Source: Anaerosolibacter carboniphilus
GTDB taxonomy: Bacteria; Bacillota; Clostridia; Peptostreptococcales; Thermotaleaceae
Reading direction: 5' to 3'
Assembly (NCBI RefSeq): GCF_014205875.1
Contig: NZ_JACHEN010000001.1
Span: forward strand, 186,001-250,000
DNA: 64,000 nucleotides
In this document: positions 53,051 to 63,561 of the stretch, piece after piece
Layout: every line of letters begins with the position of its first letter
How positions within the stretch are numbered: position 1 is the first letter of the stretch
Translations under genes and position numbers: made by a program
Notes under the pieces: generated by a model
What the model saw: the letters and a program-made list of their open reading frames with translations, nothing else
Database searches by the model: none
Told to the model about the DNA's origin: nothing

Positions 53051-54274
53051 ATGTTTAAGACCCCAAAAGATATCGACCATTTATTAGAAAAACATATGCA
53101 TTACAGAGAAGGATGCTTGAATTTAATCGCTTCTGAAAACTATGCCAGTGAAAAGGTGCGTAGTTATTTAGGCTGTGATTTCGGCAACCGATATGGTTGT
53201 TATGCTACAGAAAATCCTGAAGAACGAGAATATACGGGGAATCAGTATATTCATGAATTTGAAATGGCTACCCATGAGCTCGTAAAAGAAATATTCAAAG
53301 CAAAGCATGTGGATTTGCGGCCCATCGGTGGGCATATGGCTGGAATGTCTGTTGTGCTTGCACTATTGGAACCTGGAGATCTTGTGATCGAAGTAAGTCT
53401 AAAAGATTGGGGACATGGCTTGGTTGGTCCCATGTGCCAGGTAAGGCAGTTTGATGAAACCATCAATGTAGCATATATGGAATTTGATGAAGACAGGGCT
53501 GTAGATGTTGAAAAATTAAAAAAGCAAGTCCTGGCAAAGAAACCGAAATTAATTATATTTGGAGGCTCTGGTACATTATTTCCTGAACCTATTCGCCAGA
53601 TAAAGGAGATTGCTGATCGTGAAGGTATTCTATTGGCCTACGATGCGTCCCATGTCACAGGGTTAATTGCTTCAGGTGTGTTTCCAAATCCATTGGAGGA
53701 AGGGGTGGATATTATGTTCGGTAGTACCCATAAATCCTTTCCGGGACCCCAAGGTGGATTTGTTGTATCCAACAATGCAGCCCTAATAGAAAAAGTAGGG
53801 AACACCCTTTCACCTTCTTTGGTGACAAGTCACCATTTAAATCGTCTTCCTGCTTTGGCAACATCCATATTGGAAATGAAAGAATTTGGTGAAGCATATG
53901 GGGAACAGATTGTAAAAAATTCAAAGGCATTGGCGAAAGCCCTAGATGACCATGGCTTTAATGTCTTAGGGAAAAGAAGAGGTTATACAGAAAGCCATTT
54001 ACTATTGGTTGATGTAGGGGCTCATATTGACATGGCGCCAGCAAAGCATTTGGAAAAAGCAAAAATATTATGTTCTGATGACTTCTCAGGAAACAGCCCT
54101 GAAATAAGAATCGGTACACCTGAGGTTACGCGAAGAGGGATGAAAGAAGAAGAAATGAGAGAAATTGCAAGCTTTATCAAAAGGATTCTGATCGACAAAG
54201 AGGAGCCTGAGAAGGTAGCAGAAGAAGTCGAATGCTTCAGCAAGCAATACAATGGATGTGAATTTTCATTTTGA
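53051..54274 (+). CDS. Serine hydroxymethyltransferase-like PLP enzyme
   Basis: The protein has 407 residues from the ATG at 53051 (AGAGGAGG upstream); a start at 53009 would overlap the MoaD gene. SHMT fold: LIASENYASEKVRSYLG, GNRYGCYA, and the PLP lysine Lys228 in GSTHKSFPGPQGG. Key active-site residues (YASE, DASHV) are kept but the protein is divergent and much of the tetrahydrofolate region differs. It may act on a beta-hydroxy-amino acid of the pathway rather than being the housekeeping GlyA. Confidence 0.85.
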   Translation: MFKTPKDIDHLLEKHMHYREGCLNLIASENYASEKVRSYLGCDFGNRYGCYATENPEEREYTGNQYIHEFEMATHELVKEIFKAKHVDLRPIGGHMAGMSVVLALLEPGDLVIEVSLKDWGHGLVGPMCQVRQFDETINVAYMEFDEDRAVDVEKLKKQVLAKKPKLIIFGGSGTLFPEPIRQIKEIADREGILLAYDASHVTGLIASGVFPNPLEEGVDIMFGSTHKSFPGPQGGFVVSNNAALIEKVGNTLSPSLVTSHHLNRLPALATSILEMKEFGEAYGEQIVKNSKALAKALDDHGFNVLGKRRGYTESHLLLVDVGAHIDMAPAKHLEKAKILCSDDFSGNSPEIRIGTPEVTRRGMKEEEMREIASFIKRILIDKEEPEKVAEEVECFSKQYNGCEFSF

Positions 54275-54326
54275 GAAGGTAAATGAATAGAGTTATCTGC
54301 TGATAAAAAATTTTAAGCAAAATGCG

Positions 54327-54376
54327 AAGGGATATCGTGGCACCTTTATTGGTATGCTACGACATCCCTTTATTTT
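54327..54376 (+). terminator. Rho-independent terminator
   Basis: AAGGGATATCGTGGCA / TGCTACGACATCCCTT imperfect 16-bp stem followed by TATTTTG, closing the AOR-SHMT unit. Confidence 0.75.
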
Positions 54377-54550
54377 GTCAGATTTCATAGTCTTCATTAC
54401 ATTTTAACAGAAACTAAAGAATGGTCTATATAAAGCCACTGATCTATTAATATTTTCAATGAATGAAATGGTTGAGAATGATTGTCTCCGTCGTCAATGG
54501 CTGATAAACTGGAAGAGAATGTAATTCAGTATGCTAAGGGGGAATTGTAA

Positions 54551-55738
54551 ATGAGACCAGCAATTATGGAACAGGTAGAAGCTTTAAGGGGAATTAACTC
54601 AGTTAAAATCAAGGAAGCCAGTGAGGCAGGAAAAAAAGTAGTGGGTATGTATTGTGTATTCTCACCTCAAGAAATTGCTTTGGCGGCTGATGCCATCTCA
54701 GTTACTCTTTGCGGGACGAAACAGGAACCCATTGAATTTGCGGAAAAAGAGTTGCCTAGGAATCTATGCCCATTGATCAAGTCAAGCTATGGCTTTGCCA
54801 TCACCGACAAATGTCCATACTTCTATTTTTCCGATGTACTGCTGGCAGAAACAACCTGCGACGGGAAAAAGAAGATGTATGAGTTGATGGGAAAAATAAA
54901 GCCAATGCATGTCATGAATTTACCTCAAACTTCCCAGGGAGAAGAAGCTTTAGAATTCTGGAAAAAGGAAATGGTTCATTTCAAAAACTTCTTGGAAAAA
55001 CAATTTGGAGTAGAAATCACGGATGAAAAATTAAGAGATGCCATTCAATTGGTGAATAGAGAGAGAAAAGCCATGAGAAGACTGCATCAACTGAATGCCC
55101 ATAAGCCAGCCCCTATGACTGGTATGGATATGATGCTGGCCCAATGGCTGAAAGGCTTTAATGTGGATAGAGAAGCAGGTATTGAGCTTATTGAGAAGCT
55201 AATTGAAGAAGTAGAGGGACAAATGGAAAAAGGAATTTATGCCTTTGATGAAAAAGCACCACGGATCTTATTGACAGGATGTCCTATCGGCAGTGGCTCG
55301 GAAAAAGTGTTGAAAATCCTAGAAGAATCCGGTGCCAGTGTCGTAGCGTTAGAAAATTGTACAGGATACAAAGGTTTAGATGTACTGGTTGACGAAGAGA
55401 AGGAGCCGATTGTGGCTCTGGCCGAAAAATACTTATCTACACCATGCTCCTGTATGACACCAAACAGCGGCAGACTTGACTTGATTGAAAGATTAGCAAA
55501 GGAATACCAAGTAGATGGTGTCGTAGATTTAACATGGCAGGCTTGTCATACATATAATATCGAATCCTTTACCGTAAAGAATTTTGTGAAGGATGTATTG
55601 AATCTTTCATTCCTTCAAATAGAAACGGATTATTCGGACTCTGATGAAGGACAAATCAAGGTAAGGGTAGAAGCATTCTTAGAAACAATCGAACAAGGAA
55701 AAGGTGTACAGGATGCGGTGGCTGTAACCCAGGAATAA
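54551..55738 (+). CDS. 2-hydroxyacyl-CoA dehydratase D family / double-cubane-cluster-type protein
   Basis: The protein has 395 residues; AAGGGGG precedes the ATG. HgdB/FldC-like fold with conserved cysteines in CVFSPQEIALAADA (near residue 36), NLCPLIKSSYGFA, CPIGSG, NCTG, CSCMTPN and ACHTYN. It occurs as a single gene with its activase and no second dehydratase subunit, the arrangement of YjiM and of the DCCP described in Carboxydothermus, which bear an [8Fe-9S] double cubane. So low-potential reduction of a small substrate is more likely than classical 2-hydroxyacyl-CoA dehydration, though its substrate is unknown. Confidence 0.85.
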   Translation: MRPAIMEQVEALRGINSVKIKEASEAGKKVVGMYCVFSPQEIALAADAISVTLCGTKQEPIEFAEKELPRNLCPLIKSSYGFAITDKCPYFYFSDVLLAETTCDGKKKMYELMGKIKPMHVMNLPQTSQGEEALEFWKKEMVHFKNFLEKQFGVEITDEKLRDAIQLVNRERKAMRRLHQLNAHKPAPMTGMDMMLAQWLKGFNVDREAGIELIEKLIEEVEGQMEKGIYAFDEKAPRILLTGCPIGSGSEKVLKILEESGASVVALENCTGYKGLDVLVDEEKEPIVALAEKYLSTPCSCMTPNSGRLDLIERLAKEYQVDGVVDLTWQACHTYNIESFTVKNFVKDVLNLSFLQIETDYSDSDEGQIKVRVEAFLETIEQGKGVQDAVAVTQE

Positions 55739-55764
55739 GTGAAACTTACAGAGGGAGAAAAGAG

Positions 55765-56529
55765 ATGTTTAGTATTGGAATCGATGTGGGGTCTGTGGCA
55801 GCCAAGGCCGCGGTATTCGACGGACAAAATATTATTGCCAAGGAAATAATTCCTACAGGATGGAGTCCTAGGGAATCTGGAGCCACCCTTTTTGATCAGC
55901 TTTTAAAAATTGCTCAAATCGAGAAACATCAAATCAAAAAAATTGTCGGCACAGGATATGGGAGAATAGCCTTACCCTTTATCGATAAAAAGGTAACGGA
56001 GATAACTTGTCATGGCAGAGGGGCTCATTTTATTGATTCTGGCATTCGAACGGTGATTGATATCGGCGGGCAGGACAGCAAGGTGATTAAGCTAGATGCA
56101 AAGGGAAATGTAGTAGATTTTATTATGAATGATAAATGTGCAGCAGGGACCGGAAGATTTTTGCAGGTAATGGCCCACGCATTAGAGATGGATGTCAGTG
56201 AACTATCTTATATTGGCAAAGATGCTTCTCCACAAAATGTAAATAGCATGTGCACAGTGTTTGCAGAATCTGAGGTAATCAGCCTTATGGCCAATGGGGC
56301 ATCAAAGGAGAGTATTGCCGCTGGTTTGTTAGAATCTGTATGTAAAAAGACCTATTCCCTTATTGGCAAGGTAGGCACAGCAGACAAGGTTTTCTTTTCG
56401 GGTGGAGTGTCGAAAAGTCCTTTATTGAAGGAACTTTTAAGTAAAAGGATAGGAACAGAAATCATTTCATCGGATGTATCACAATTTTTGGGTGCAATTG
56501 GTGCGGCTGTAATCGGCTACGAAGAATAA
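55765..56529 (+). CDS. ATPase activase (BadF/BadG/HgdC/YjiL family)
   Basis: The protein has 254 residues; AGGGAG precedes the ATG. ASKHA ATPase fold: IGIDVGSVAAKAAVF (phosphate 1), VIDIGGQDSK, FSGGV. Cys125 (NDKCAAGTG) and Cys163 (NSMCTVFAESE) bridge the [4Fe-4S] cluster between two subunits. It passes one electron, driven by ATP, to the partner protein 26 bases upstream. Followed directly by a terminator. Confidence 0.93.
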   Translation: MFSIGIDVGSVAAKAAVFDGQNIIAKEIIPTGWSPRESGATLFDQLLKIAQIEKHQIKKIVGTGYGRIALPFIDKKVTEITCHGRGAHFIDSGIRTVIDIGGQDSKVIKLDAKGNVVDFIMNDKCAAGTGRFLQVMAHALEMDVSELSYIGKDASPQNVNSMCTVFAESEVISLMANGASKESIAAGLLESVCKKTYSLIGKVGTADKVFFSGGVSKSPLLKELLSKRIGTEIISSDVSQFLGAIGAAVIGYEE

Positions 56530-56552
56530 TCTATGGATATAATGTAAAAAGG

Positions 56553-56584
56553 AGAGACGAACTTTTATGTTCGTCTCTCTTTTC
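56553..56584 (+). terminator. Rho-independent terminator
   Basis: AGAGACGAAC / GTTCGTCTCT perfect stem followed by CTTTT. Confidence 0.85.
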
Positions 56585-56643
56585 CTGTTTTTTTTCAGAA
56601 TTTTCATATGCTTTTTTGGTATAGATCCTATGACGAATAGGCA

Positions 56644-56673
56644 TTGGCTATTTGCTAAAAAAAGAAATATACT
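56644..56673 (+). promoter_or_regulatory. Candidate promoter of the cit operon
   Basis: TTGGCT and TATACT separated by 18 bases, 83 bases before citD. Confidence 0.45.
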
Positions 56674-56755
56674 AGAAATCAAAGTGGGGTTGTAAGTATT
56701 TGCCATTGGTGAGAGCCTAATAAAGCTTGTTTTCATATAGAAAGGAGGGACTGAC

Positions 56756-57043
56756 GTGGAAATCAAAAAAATTTCCAGTGCAGGCACAATGGAATCAAGC
56801 GATATCTTTGTGTTGATTGAAAAGGGAGATCATGGGATTGAGATAGATCTTAAAAGTTCAGTAATCCACCAGTATGGAGACCAGATTCTCAGTGTGATAA
56901 AACAAACATTAGAATCTATTGGGTTAATAAATGTGAAAGTTGCAGCCAATGATAGAGGCGCCCTTGATTGTACCATTCGAGCAAGGGTATTGGCGGCGGC
57001 ATATCGCGCAGCAGAGTCTGTAGAATATGATTGGAGTGAGTGA
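56756..57043 (+). CDS. citD: Citrate lyase gamma subunit (acyl carrier protein)
   Basis: The protein has 95 residues; GTG start with AAAGGAGG upstream. SAGTMESSD holds Ser14, the attachment residue of the phosphoribosyl-dephospho-CoA prosthetic group. Length is typical. The stop overlaps the GTG of citE. Confidence 0.93.
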   Translation: MEIKKISSAGTMESSDIFVLIEKGDHGIEIDLKSSVIHQYGDQILSVIKQTLESIGLINVKVAANDRGALDCTIRARVLAAAYRAAESVEYDWSE

Positions 57044-57942
57044 TCGTGGCAGTGAAGAAGGATAGGCTTAGAAGAACAATGATGTTTATTCCAGGTAATA
57101 ATCCCAGCATGATGTGTGATCCTCATATCTATGGTCCAGATTCCATCATGTTTGATTTGGAAGATTCGGTTAAGCTTGCTGAGAAGGATGCAGCACGATT
57201 TCTCGTTTATCATGCCTTAAGGACCATTGACTTTGGAGAGGTGGAAAAGGTTGTCAGAGTCAATCCGTTGGATACGCCATTTGGTAGAGCGGATATTGAA
57301 GCGATGGTCAAAGCTGGAGCTGACATTATTAGACTACCTAAAGCGGAAACGGCACAGGATGTTATGGCTGTTGATAGGGTGATTACTGAATTTGAAGAGA
57401 AATATGGGATAGAAAAAGGCAGTGTTGGAATAATGGCAGCCATCGAAAGTGGTCTGGGAATTATCAACGCATATGCAATCGCTACAGCAAGCCCTCGATT
57501 GGTGGGAATGGCTATTGGCGCTGAGGATTTTGTAACGGATCTAAAGACAAGTAGATCACCGGAAGGCACAGAACTTTTTACAGCACGTAGCATGCTGTTG
57601 TTTGCAGCTAGGGCAGCAGGCATCGCCGCTCTAGATACGGTTTATTCTGATGTTAACAATGAAGAAGGCTTTCGCAAGGAGGTCGAATTGATAAAGCAGT
57701 TGGGCTTTGATGGAAAATCCGTTATTAATCCAAGGCAAATAGCACCGGTTATTGAGATTTTTACCCCAACTTCTGCAGAAATTGATTTTGCGGAAAGGGT
57801 CCTTGAAGCAATCAAGGAGGCAGAAGAAAAAGGTCTTGGCGTCATCAGTCTTAATGGCAAAATGGTGGATAAACCAGTGGTAGATAGAGCCCTTCGTACG
57901 CTTAAACTCGCTGGGGTCGCAGGCGGCTACAGAAGGTCTTAG
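57040..57942 (+). CDS. citE: Citrate lyase beta subunit (citryl-ACP lyase)
   Basis: The protein has 300 residues; GTG at 57040 in a four-base overlap with citD (57046 possible). HpcH/HpaI aldolase fold: MMFIPGNNPSMM, MFDLEDSVKLAEKDAAR, RLPKAETAQDV, GAEDFVTDL. It splits citryl-ACP to oxaloacetate and acetyl-ACP. Confidence 0.94.
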   Translation: MIVAVKKDRLRRTMMFIPGNNPSMMCDPHIYGPDSIMFDLEDSVKLAEKDAARFLVYHALRTIDFGEVEKVVRVNPLDTPFGRADIEAMVKAGADIIRLPKAETAQDVMAVDRVITEFEEKYGIEKGSVGIMAAIESGLGIINAYAIATASPRLVGMAIGAEDFVTDLKTSRSPEGTELFTARSMLLFAARAAGIAALDTVYSDVNNEEGFRKEVELIKQLGFDGKSVINPRQIAPVIEIFTPTSAEIDFAERVLEAIKEAEEKGLGVISLNGKMVDKPVVDRALRTLKLAGVAGGYRRS

Positions 57943-57949
57943 GAGGGAC

Positions 57950-59503
57950 ATGGAGATGATGAACATATTAGATGTTGATATACCAAAATACATAGAAGGT
58001 GTAGGGACATTGAAAGCCTTCGACGGAAAGCGTCATAGTGGAACGCCCTATGAAAAAGAAGGGTTAAAGGACTATGGGATAAAAAAGAGCAAGGTGATGA
58101 AGGATCTTGAAGAGGCTATCCGTCAATCGGGATTGACAGATGGGATGACCATTTCATTTCACCATCACTTCAGGAATGGGGATTATATCGTCAATATGGT
58201 ACTCGAAGTAATCGCAAAAATGGGACTGAAGAATCTGACAGTGGCGGCCAGCTCCCTTACAGATATACATGTGCCTATGATTGAGCATATTGAAAACGAT
58301 ACCATTTATAGAATTGAGACAAGTGGTATTCGCGGTGAGCTGGCTAACGCTATTTCAAACGGATTAATGGAGGTACCTGTATTGTTCCGATCCCATGGCG
58401 GACGCGCTTATTCCATTGCCTCGGGAGAACTTACCATTGATGTGGCCTTTCTAGGGGTGGCATCCAGTGATATTTTCGGAAATGCCAATGGCTTTAGCAG
58501 AGAAGGCAATAATGATGCCGCCTGTGGTGCCCTTGGATACGCCATGGTGGATGCCCAGTATGCAAAAAAAGTTATTCTGCTGACGAACAACATCGTACCA
58601 TTTCCAAATACGCCTTGTGCCATACCGCAAACCAACGTTGACTATATTGTAGAAGTCGAGGCCATTGGTGATCCAAAAGGAATTGCATCGGGCGCCACAC
58701 GATATAGTACCAATCCTCGAGAACTGCTGATTGCCCAGAATGCTGCAGATGTCATCGAAGCGTCGGGTTATTTTGAAGATGGATTTTCATTTCAAACGGG
58801 AACCGGTGGGGCATCTCTGGCAGTGACTCGGTTTCTTAGGGATAAAATGCTGAAAAAGAATATTAAAGCGAGTTTTGCTTTAGGCGGCATTACGGGACAG
58901 ATTGTCAAGCTTCATGAAGAAGGGTTGATTCATAAACTTCTTGATGTACAAAGTTTTGATCTTGGCGCGATTGAGAGTATCCAGAGGAATGCGTTCCATC
59001 AGCAGATCGATGCCCATTATTATGCAGGACCTGGCGTTGAAGGGGCCGCGGTGGATCAACTGGATATTGTTGTACTCAGCGCACTAGAAGTAGATGTTAA
59101 CTATAACGTGAACGTTCTAACAGGGTCTGATGGGGTGATTCGAGGCGCAATCGGAGGTCATCCAGATACAGCAGCAGGGGCCCGTTTAAGTATTATCGTG
59201 GCACCACTGATCAGAGGAAGAATTCCAACGATCTTGGATCGTGTGAATACGATTGTCACCCCGGGAAGTACTGTAGATGTGATTGTAACGGACCATGGGG
59301 TTGCAGTCAATCCCTTACGGACTGACTTGATCGAGAATCTAAAAAGCGCAGGCATTCAGGTTTTTACCATTGAAGCATTGAAGGAAAAAGCTGAGAAGAT
59401 TGTAGGTAAACCCAAGCCTATTCGATACGACGATAAAATTGTCGGTGTTGTCAGTTACCGCGATGGTAGTGTTATCGATTTGATTCGGAAAGTATCAAGA
59501 TAA
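57950..59503 (+). CDS. citF: Citrate lyase alpha subunit (citrate-ACP transferase)
   Basis: The protein has 517 residues; AGGAGGG precedes the ATG. Full Cit[60 protein letters not shown]. It exchanges acetyl for citryl on CitD. citC, citX and citG, needed for acetylation and prosthetic-group attachment, are not in the window. Confidence 0.94.
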   Translation: MEMMNILDVDIPKYIEGVGTLKAFDGKRHSGTPYEKEGLKDYGIKKSKVMKDLEEAIRQSGLTDGMTISFHHHFRNGDYIVNMVLEVIAKMGLKNLTVAASSLTDIHVPMIEHIENDTIYRIETSGIRGELANAISNGLMEVPVLFRSHGGRAYSIASGELTIDVAFLGVASSDIFGNANGFSREGNNDAACGALGYAMVDAQYAKKVILLTNNIVPFPNTPCAIPQTNVDYIVEVEAIGDPKGIASGATRYSTNPRELLIAQNAADVIEASGYFEDGFSFQTGTGGASLAVTRFLRDKMLKKNIKASFALGGITGQIVKLHEEGLIHKLLDVQSFDLGAIESIQRNAFHQQIDAHYYAGPGVEGAAVDQLDIVVLSALEVDVNYNVNVLTGSDGVIRGAIGGHPDTAAGARLSIIVAPLIRGRIPTILDRVNTIVTPGSTVDVIVTDHGVAVNPLRTDLIENLKSAGIQVFTIEALKEKAEKIVGKPKPIRYDDKIVGVVSYRDGSVIDLIRKVSR

Positions 59504-59528
59504 ACGGGCGATAAAGGAGGTAGGAAAA

Positions 59529-61829
59529 ATGATTAAGCTTTATGATACAGGCGTGTATTTGGTTAACGGTAGAGAAATCATTGAGGACAGCGGCGATGCC
59601 CACGTTGCACTACTGAGCAAGGTAGGCAGGGAAATGACGAAAGAGCAGGCACGCCAAGGTACAATGGCCTATTCTATCTTAGAACAACACAATATCTCCG
59701 GCAGCATGGATAAATTGAGAATTAAGTTTGACGCGTTAGCATCCCATGACATCACCTATGTTGGCATTATTCAGACTGCGAGAGCAAGTGGACTTGAGAA
59801 GTTTCCAGTTCCTTATGTTCTCACAAATTGTCATAACAGCTTATGTGCTGTAGGGGGAACCATCAATGAAGATGACCATATGTTTGCCCTTTCTGCTGCG
59901 AAGAAATATGGTGGTATTTATGTGCCTGCCCATCTAGCTGTTATTCATCAGTATATGAGGGAAATGATGAGCAGATGTGGCAGTATGATCTTAGGTTCCG
60001 ATAGTCATACACGCTACGGCGCTCTGGGTACCATAGCCATTGGCGAGGGCGGTGGTGAACTGGCAAAGCAAATCCTGAACAGGACTTATGACCTCAAGCG
60101 TCCAGAGGTGGTTGCAGTATATCTGACCGGTACACCGAAAAAGGGTGTCGGGCCCCAGGATATTGCCCTTAGTATTATCGGTACAGTCTTTAAAAACGGT
60201 TATGTGAATAACAAAATCATGGAATTTGTAGGAGATGGTATTGAGGGTTTATCTGTAGAATATCGAAACGGAATCGATGTAATGACCACCGAAACCACCT
60301 GTCTTTCTTCAATTTGGTGTACCGATGAAAAGGTCAAGGATTATTTTTCAGCCCATGGAAGGCCAGAGGCCTATGAAAAGCTTGATCCGGCTGAGGTTGC
60401 CTACTATGATGGTCTGATTTATGTCGATCTCTCTAAAATAAAGCCGATGATTGCGTTGCCCTTTCATCCTAGCAATACGTATACGATTGAAGAACTCAAC
60501 GCCAATCCTATGGACATTCTTAAACACGTGGAGCAGGAGGCAATTCAGCTGCTTGATAATCCCCATATTAAGCTCGATCTGACGAGTAAAGTCAGAAATG
60601 GCAGCATTTATGTGGAGCAAGGTATTGTAGCTGGTTGTGCTGGTGGAACCTATGACAACATCGTCGATGTGGCGGATATTATGTCAGGATATTCAACAGG
60701 TAATGACACCTTCTCTATGAGTGTGTATCCGTCAAGCCAGCCTACATATATCAATCTAGTAAGAAATGGCGCCATTGAAAAATTGATGAATGCAGGCGTT
60801 ATCATACGATCCGCATTTTGTGGCCCTTGTTTTGGTGCTGGGGATGTTCCAGCCAATAAAGGACTATCTATTCGTCATACGACCCGTAACTTTCCAAATC
60901 GTGAGGGTTCAGTGCCATCAAATGGTCAAATCGCATCTGTGGCACTGATGGATGCCAGATCCATAGCGGCAACGGCTATCAATGGGGGAAGGCTTACTTC
61001 AGCCACAGAGATTGATGTGGAATATACGAAACCGGCGTATCAGTTTAGCAGCGAAGTATATAGGAAGCGGGTTTACAATGGTTTTGGCAAGGCAGATCGC
61101 AGCATAGAGCTAAGCTTAGGTCCCAATATTGCTGATTGGCCGACATTCCCTGCTTTAACAGAGCATCTTCTTTTAAAGGTAGTTTCTTTTCTAACAGATC
61201 CGGTTACAACGACAGATGAACTTATTCCTTCGGGAGAGACCTCATCCTATCGCTCTAATCCTCTTAGACTGGCAGAATTTACTCTTTCAAGAAAAGATCC
61301 TTCCTATGTAGGTAAGGCAAAAGTGGTATATCACTATGAAAAAATGAGACGGGAGGCAAACAATCCTGCTGATGCATGTGAAGACTTAAGAGAGATTTAT
61401 CGGAGCATTGCCCAAATAGAGGGTAAGTCATCGATTACTCCCCAGGAGATTGGGATCGGTAGCACCATTTATGCAAATAAACCAGGGGATGGTTCAGCAC
61501 GAGAGCAAGCAGCATCTTCACAAAAGGTACTGGGCGGTTGGGCCAACATTGCAAGGGAATATGCGACGAAGCGCTACAGATCTAATCTTATCAACTGGGG
61601 TATGCTGCCCTTTATCCTTGAGAGTGCCCTAAACTTTAAGAATGGAGATTATATCTATATTCCCAATATTCGAGAAGCTATTGAATCAGAGAAAGCAACG
61701 ATCAAGGCATATGTGATTGGGGATACAATTCAAGCAATGGAATTAATCCTTGGAGACTTGACGGCGGATGAAAGACAAATCCTTTTAAAGGGATGTCTGA
61801 TTAACTATTATCGTGAGGATCACGCATAA
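59529..61829 (+). CDS. Aconitase-superfamily hydratase (YbhJ-like)
   Basis: The protein has 766 residues; AAAGGAGG precedes the ATG. Aconitase fold: [33 protein letters not shown], and the cluster cysteines in GCAGG and [11 protein letters not shown]. The C-terminal swivel domain is at ~640-760. The closest type I know is the uncharacterised YbhJ hydratase. In this operon it probably interconverts citrate with aconitate or another tricarboxylate so that it can enter the lyase. Confidence 0.82.
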   Translation: MIKLYDTGVYLVNGREIIEDSGDAHVALLSKVGREMTKEQARQGTMAYSILEQHNISGSMDKLRIKFDALASHDITYVGIIQTARASGLEKFPVPYVLTNCHNSLCAVGGTINEDDHMFALSAAKKYGGIYVPAHLAVIHQYMREMMSRCGSMILGSDSHTRYGALGTIAIGEGGGELAKQILNRTYDLKRPEVVAVYLTGTPKKGVGPQDIALSIIGTVFKNGYVNNKIMEFVGDGIEGLSVEYRNGIDVMTTETTCLSSIWCTDEKVKDYFSAHGRPEAYEKLDPAEVAYYDGLIYVDLSKIKPMIALPFHPSNTYTIEELNANPMDILKHVEQEAIQLLDNPHIKLDLTSKVRNGSIYVEQGIVAGCAGGTYDNIVDVADIMSGYSTGNDTFSMSVYPSSQPTYINLVRNGAIEKLMNAGVIIRSAFCGPCFGAGDVPANKGLSIRHTTRNFPNREGSVPSNGQIASVALMDARSIAATAINGGRLTSATEIDVEYTKPAYQFSSEVYRKRVYNGFGKADRSIELSLGPNIADWPTFPALTEHLLLKVVSFLTDPVTTTDELIPSGETSSYRSNPLRLAEFTLSRKDPSYVGKAKVVYHYEKMRREANNPADACEDLREIYRSIAQIEGKSSITPQEIGIGSTIYANKPGDGSAREQAASSQKVLGGWANIAREYATKRYRSNLINWGMLPFILESALNFKNGDYIYIPNIREAIESEKATIKAYVIGDTIQAMELILGDLTADERQILLKGCLINYYREDHA

Positions 61830-61947
61830 TGCTAATTGTAAGTATTGAGGGTGTATTTATTGAATGCTGTTTTGCAATGGCTTCACTGACAATGAAAGCC
61901 AGGACCAAATCACATTCTGAATAAATAAAAAAAGGGAGGAAAGAAAA

Positions 61948-62952
61948 ATGAAAAAAAGATTTGTACTGTTCATGAGTTTGTTCTTAGTGCTCTCACTTGC
62001 GTTAATGGGATGTGCGCCAAAAGCACCAGCAGCTAGCAAGACTGAGGGTTCCGCAGAAGATGAATTTAAATTTGAAAGAAAAATTGAGCTTGTTTGTCCA
62101 TGGGGCGCAGGTGGCGGTGCGGATTCTACCCTTAGAGCCTTTGCCTCCGCACTTGAAAAGGAAATTGGCGTTCCAGTTGTTGTCAATAACGTAGAAGGTG
62201 GCGGTGGCGTTAAGGGTGTCGAATATTCAGCAAAGCAGCCAGCCGATGGATATACGTATATGCTTGGAACCCAGTCGTTACTTTTGGTTAACATGCAAAA
62301 GCTTTCATCCGTTGATATTTATAAAGAGTTTATACCTGTAACAAAATTAGTGCATGATACAAATGTTATTGTTGCTTCTTCTAAAGCGCCTTATACAAAC
62401 TTTGATGAGCTAGTTGAATACATCAAAGCAAATCCTGGAAAAGTTAAGTGTGGTGTTATGACGATTACGGGAGTAGATGCCTTTACAGTAAGAGAAACCT
62501 TTGAGAAAGCAGGGGTAGATGTCCCACTTGTAGCTTTCAACAATGGTGCGGAACTCAATGCCGCAATTATTGGTGGACACGTAGACCTTGCAACGGTTGG
62601 ACCTGCTGAGGTGAAAGGGTTGGTAGATTCAGGAGATATGAGACCAATTATTGTTGCTTCTGAAAAAAGACTTCCTATGATTCCAGATGTTGAAGCTACA
62701 GGAGAAAAAGGTATTGAATCCTATCTTGGGCCGATGAGAGGTATTTTTGCAAAACAAGGAACGCCAGAGGCAGCAATCAAAGCATTTGAAGCAGCTGCTG
62801 CAAAAGCACATGCAAGCGCTGAGTTCCAAGAATGGATGAAAACTGTTGCCCTTGATCAAAGAGCAGGTTATGCAAATGCCGCTGACTTCCAAGCAATCTG
62901 GACAGAGCAAAACGAAACACTCACAGAACTATTTAACAAATACAACAAGTAG
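61948..62952 (+). CDS. tctC: Tripartite tricarboxylate transporter binding protein (TctC), lipoprotein
   Basis: The protein has 334 residues; GGGAGGAAAG precedes the ATG. Signal with lipobox LALMGC (Cys22). TctC/Bug fold: LVCPWGAGGGADSTLR, GGGGVKGVEYSA, ADGYTYMLGTQS. Binds citrate-like carboxylates outside the cell for TctAB. The position behind cit genes argues for a tricarboxylate. Confidence 0.92.
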   Translation: MKKRFVLFMSLFLVLSLALMGCAPKAPAASKTEGSAEDEFKFERKIELVCPWGAGGGADSTLRAFASALEKEIGVPVVVNNVEGGGGVKGVEYSAKQPADGYTYMLGTQSLLLVNMQKLSSVDIYKEFIPVTKLVHDTNVIVASSKAPYTNFDELVEYIKANPGKVKCGVMTITGVDAFTVRETFEKAGVDVPLVAFNNGAELNAAIIGGHVDLATVGPAEVKGLVDSGDMRPIIVASEKRLPMIPDVEATGEKGIESYLGPMRGIFAKQGTPEAAIKAFEAAAAKAHASAEFQEWMKTVALDQRAGYANAADFQAIWTEQNETLTELFNKYNK

Positions 62953-63038
62953 TACAGTATAAAAAAAGTGTGCATAGATTCAGGGCAGTATGGGCTGCCC
63001 TGAAACCTTAGATTATAAGGAAAGAGGGTTGATTATCC

Positions 63039-63542
63039 TTGATACTGGAACTATTATTTAATGCTGCCTTATTGATCCTGTTTGGTTACTGCTATTATTA
63101 TATTGGAGCAACTATGCCGGTTTCTGCTCCTACTGAGTTAGGTGCAGAGCAGTGGCCGCAGCTTATTCTGGGTGCACTTATTGTTTTAATTATAGTGAAT
63201 ATGTATAAAATCTATCGATCAACTCCCGCTGAGAAGCGTGGCGCAGATCAGCTTAAGAACATAAAGCTTCAGTCTGTTTTAAAAAACAAGCTATTCATAG
63301 GAATGGCAATCATTCTCGCTTATGCTTTTTCTCTTGAAGCAGCAGGTTTTATCCTTAGTACCTATATTTTCTTCATGCTTTATGCCCGATTAATTGGCGA
63401 AAAACGAATGAAAGTGCTTGCAAGCAGCGCATTTGTGACAACTTTTGGAATATACTTTTTGTTCGCTAGGGGACTTAGCATTATGCTCCCTAGAGGTTAT
63501 GGTATTCTTAGAGACTTTGCGCTAATGCTAGAATCATTCTAA
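63039..63542 (+). CDS. tctB: Tripartite tricarboxylate transporter small permease (TctB)
   Basis: The protein has 167 residues; TTG start behind AAAGAGGG. Four membrane segments in a TctB pattern: N-terminal, ~40-60, ~90-112, and ~125-150 with the closing LPRGYGILRDFALMLE. Between tctC and tctA. Confidence 0.88.
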   Translation: MILELLFNAALLILFGYCYYYIGATMPVSAPTELGAEQWPQLILGALIVLIIVNMYKIYRSTPAEKRGADQLKNIKLQSVLKNKLFIGMAIILAYAFSLEAAGFILSTYIFFMLYARLIGEKRMKVLASSAFVTTFGIYFLFARGLSIMLPRGYGILRDFALMLESF

Positions 63543-63561
63543 CAGATAAGGAGTGTGAATT

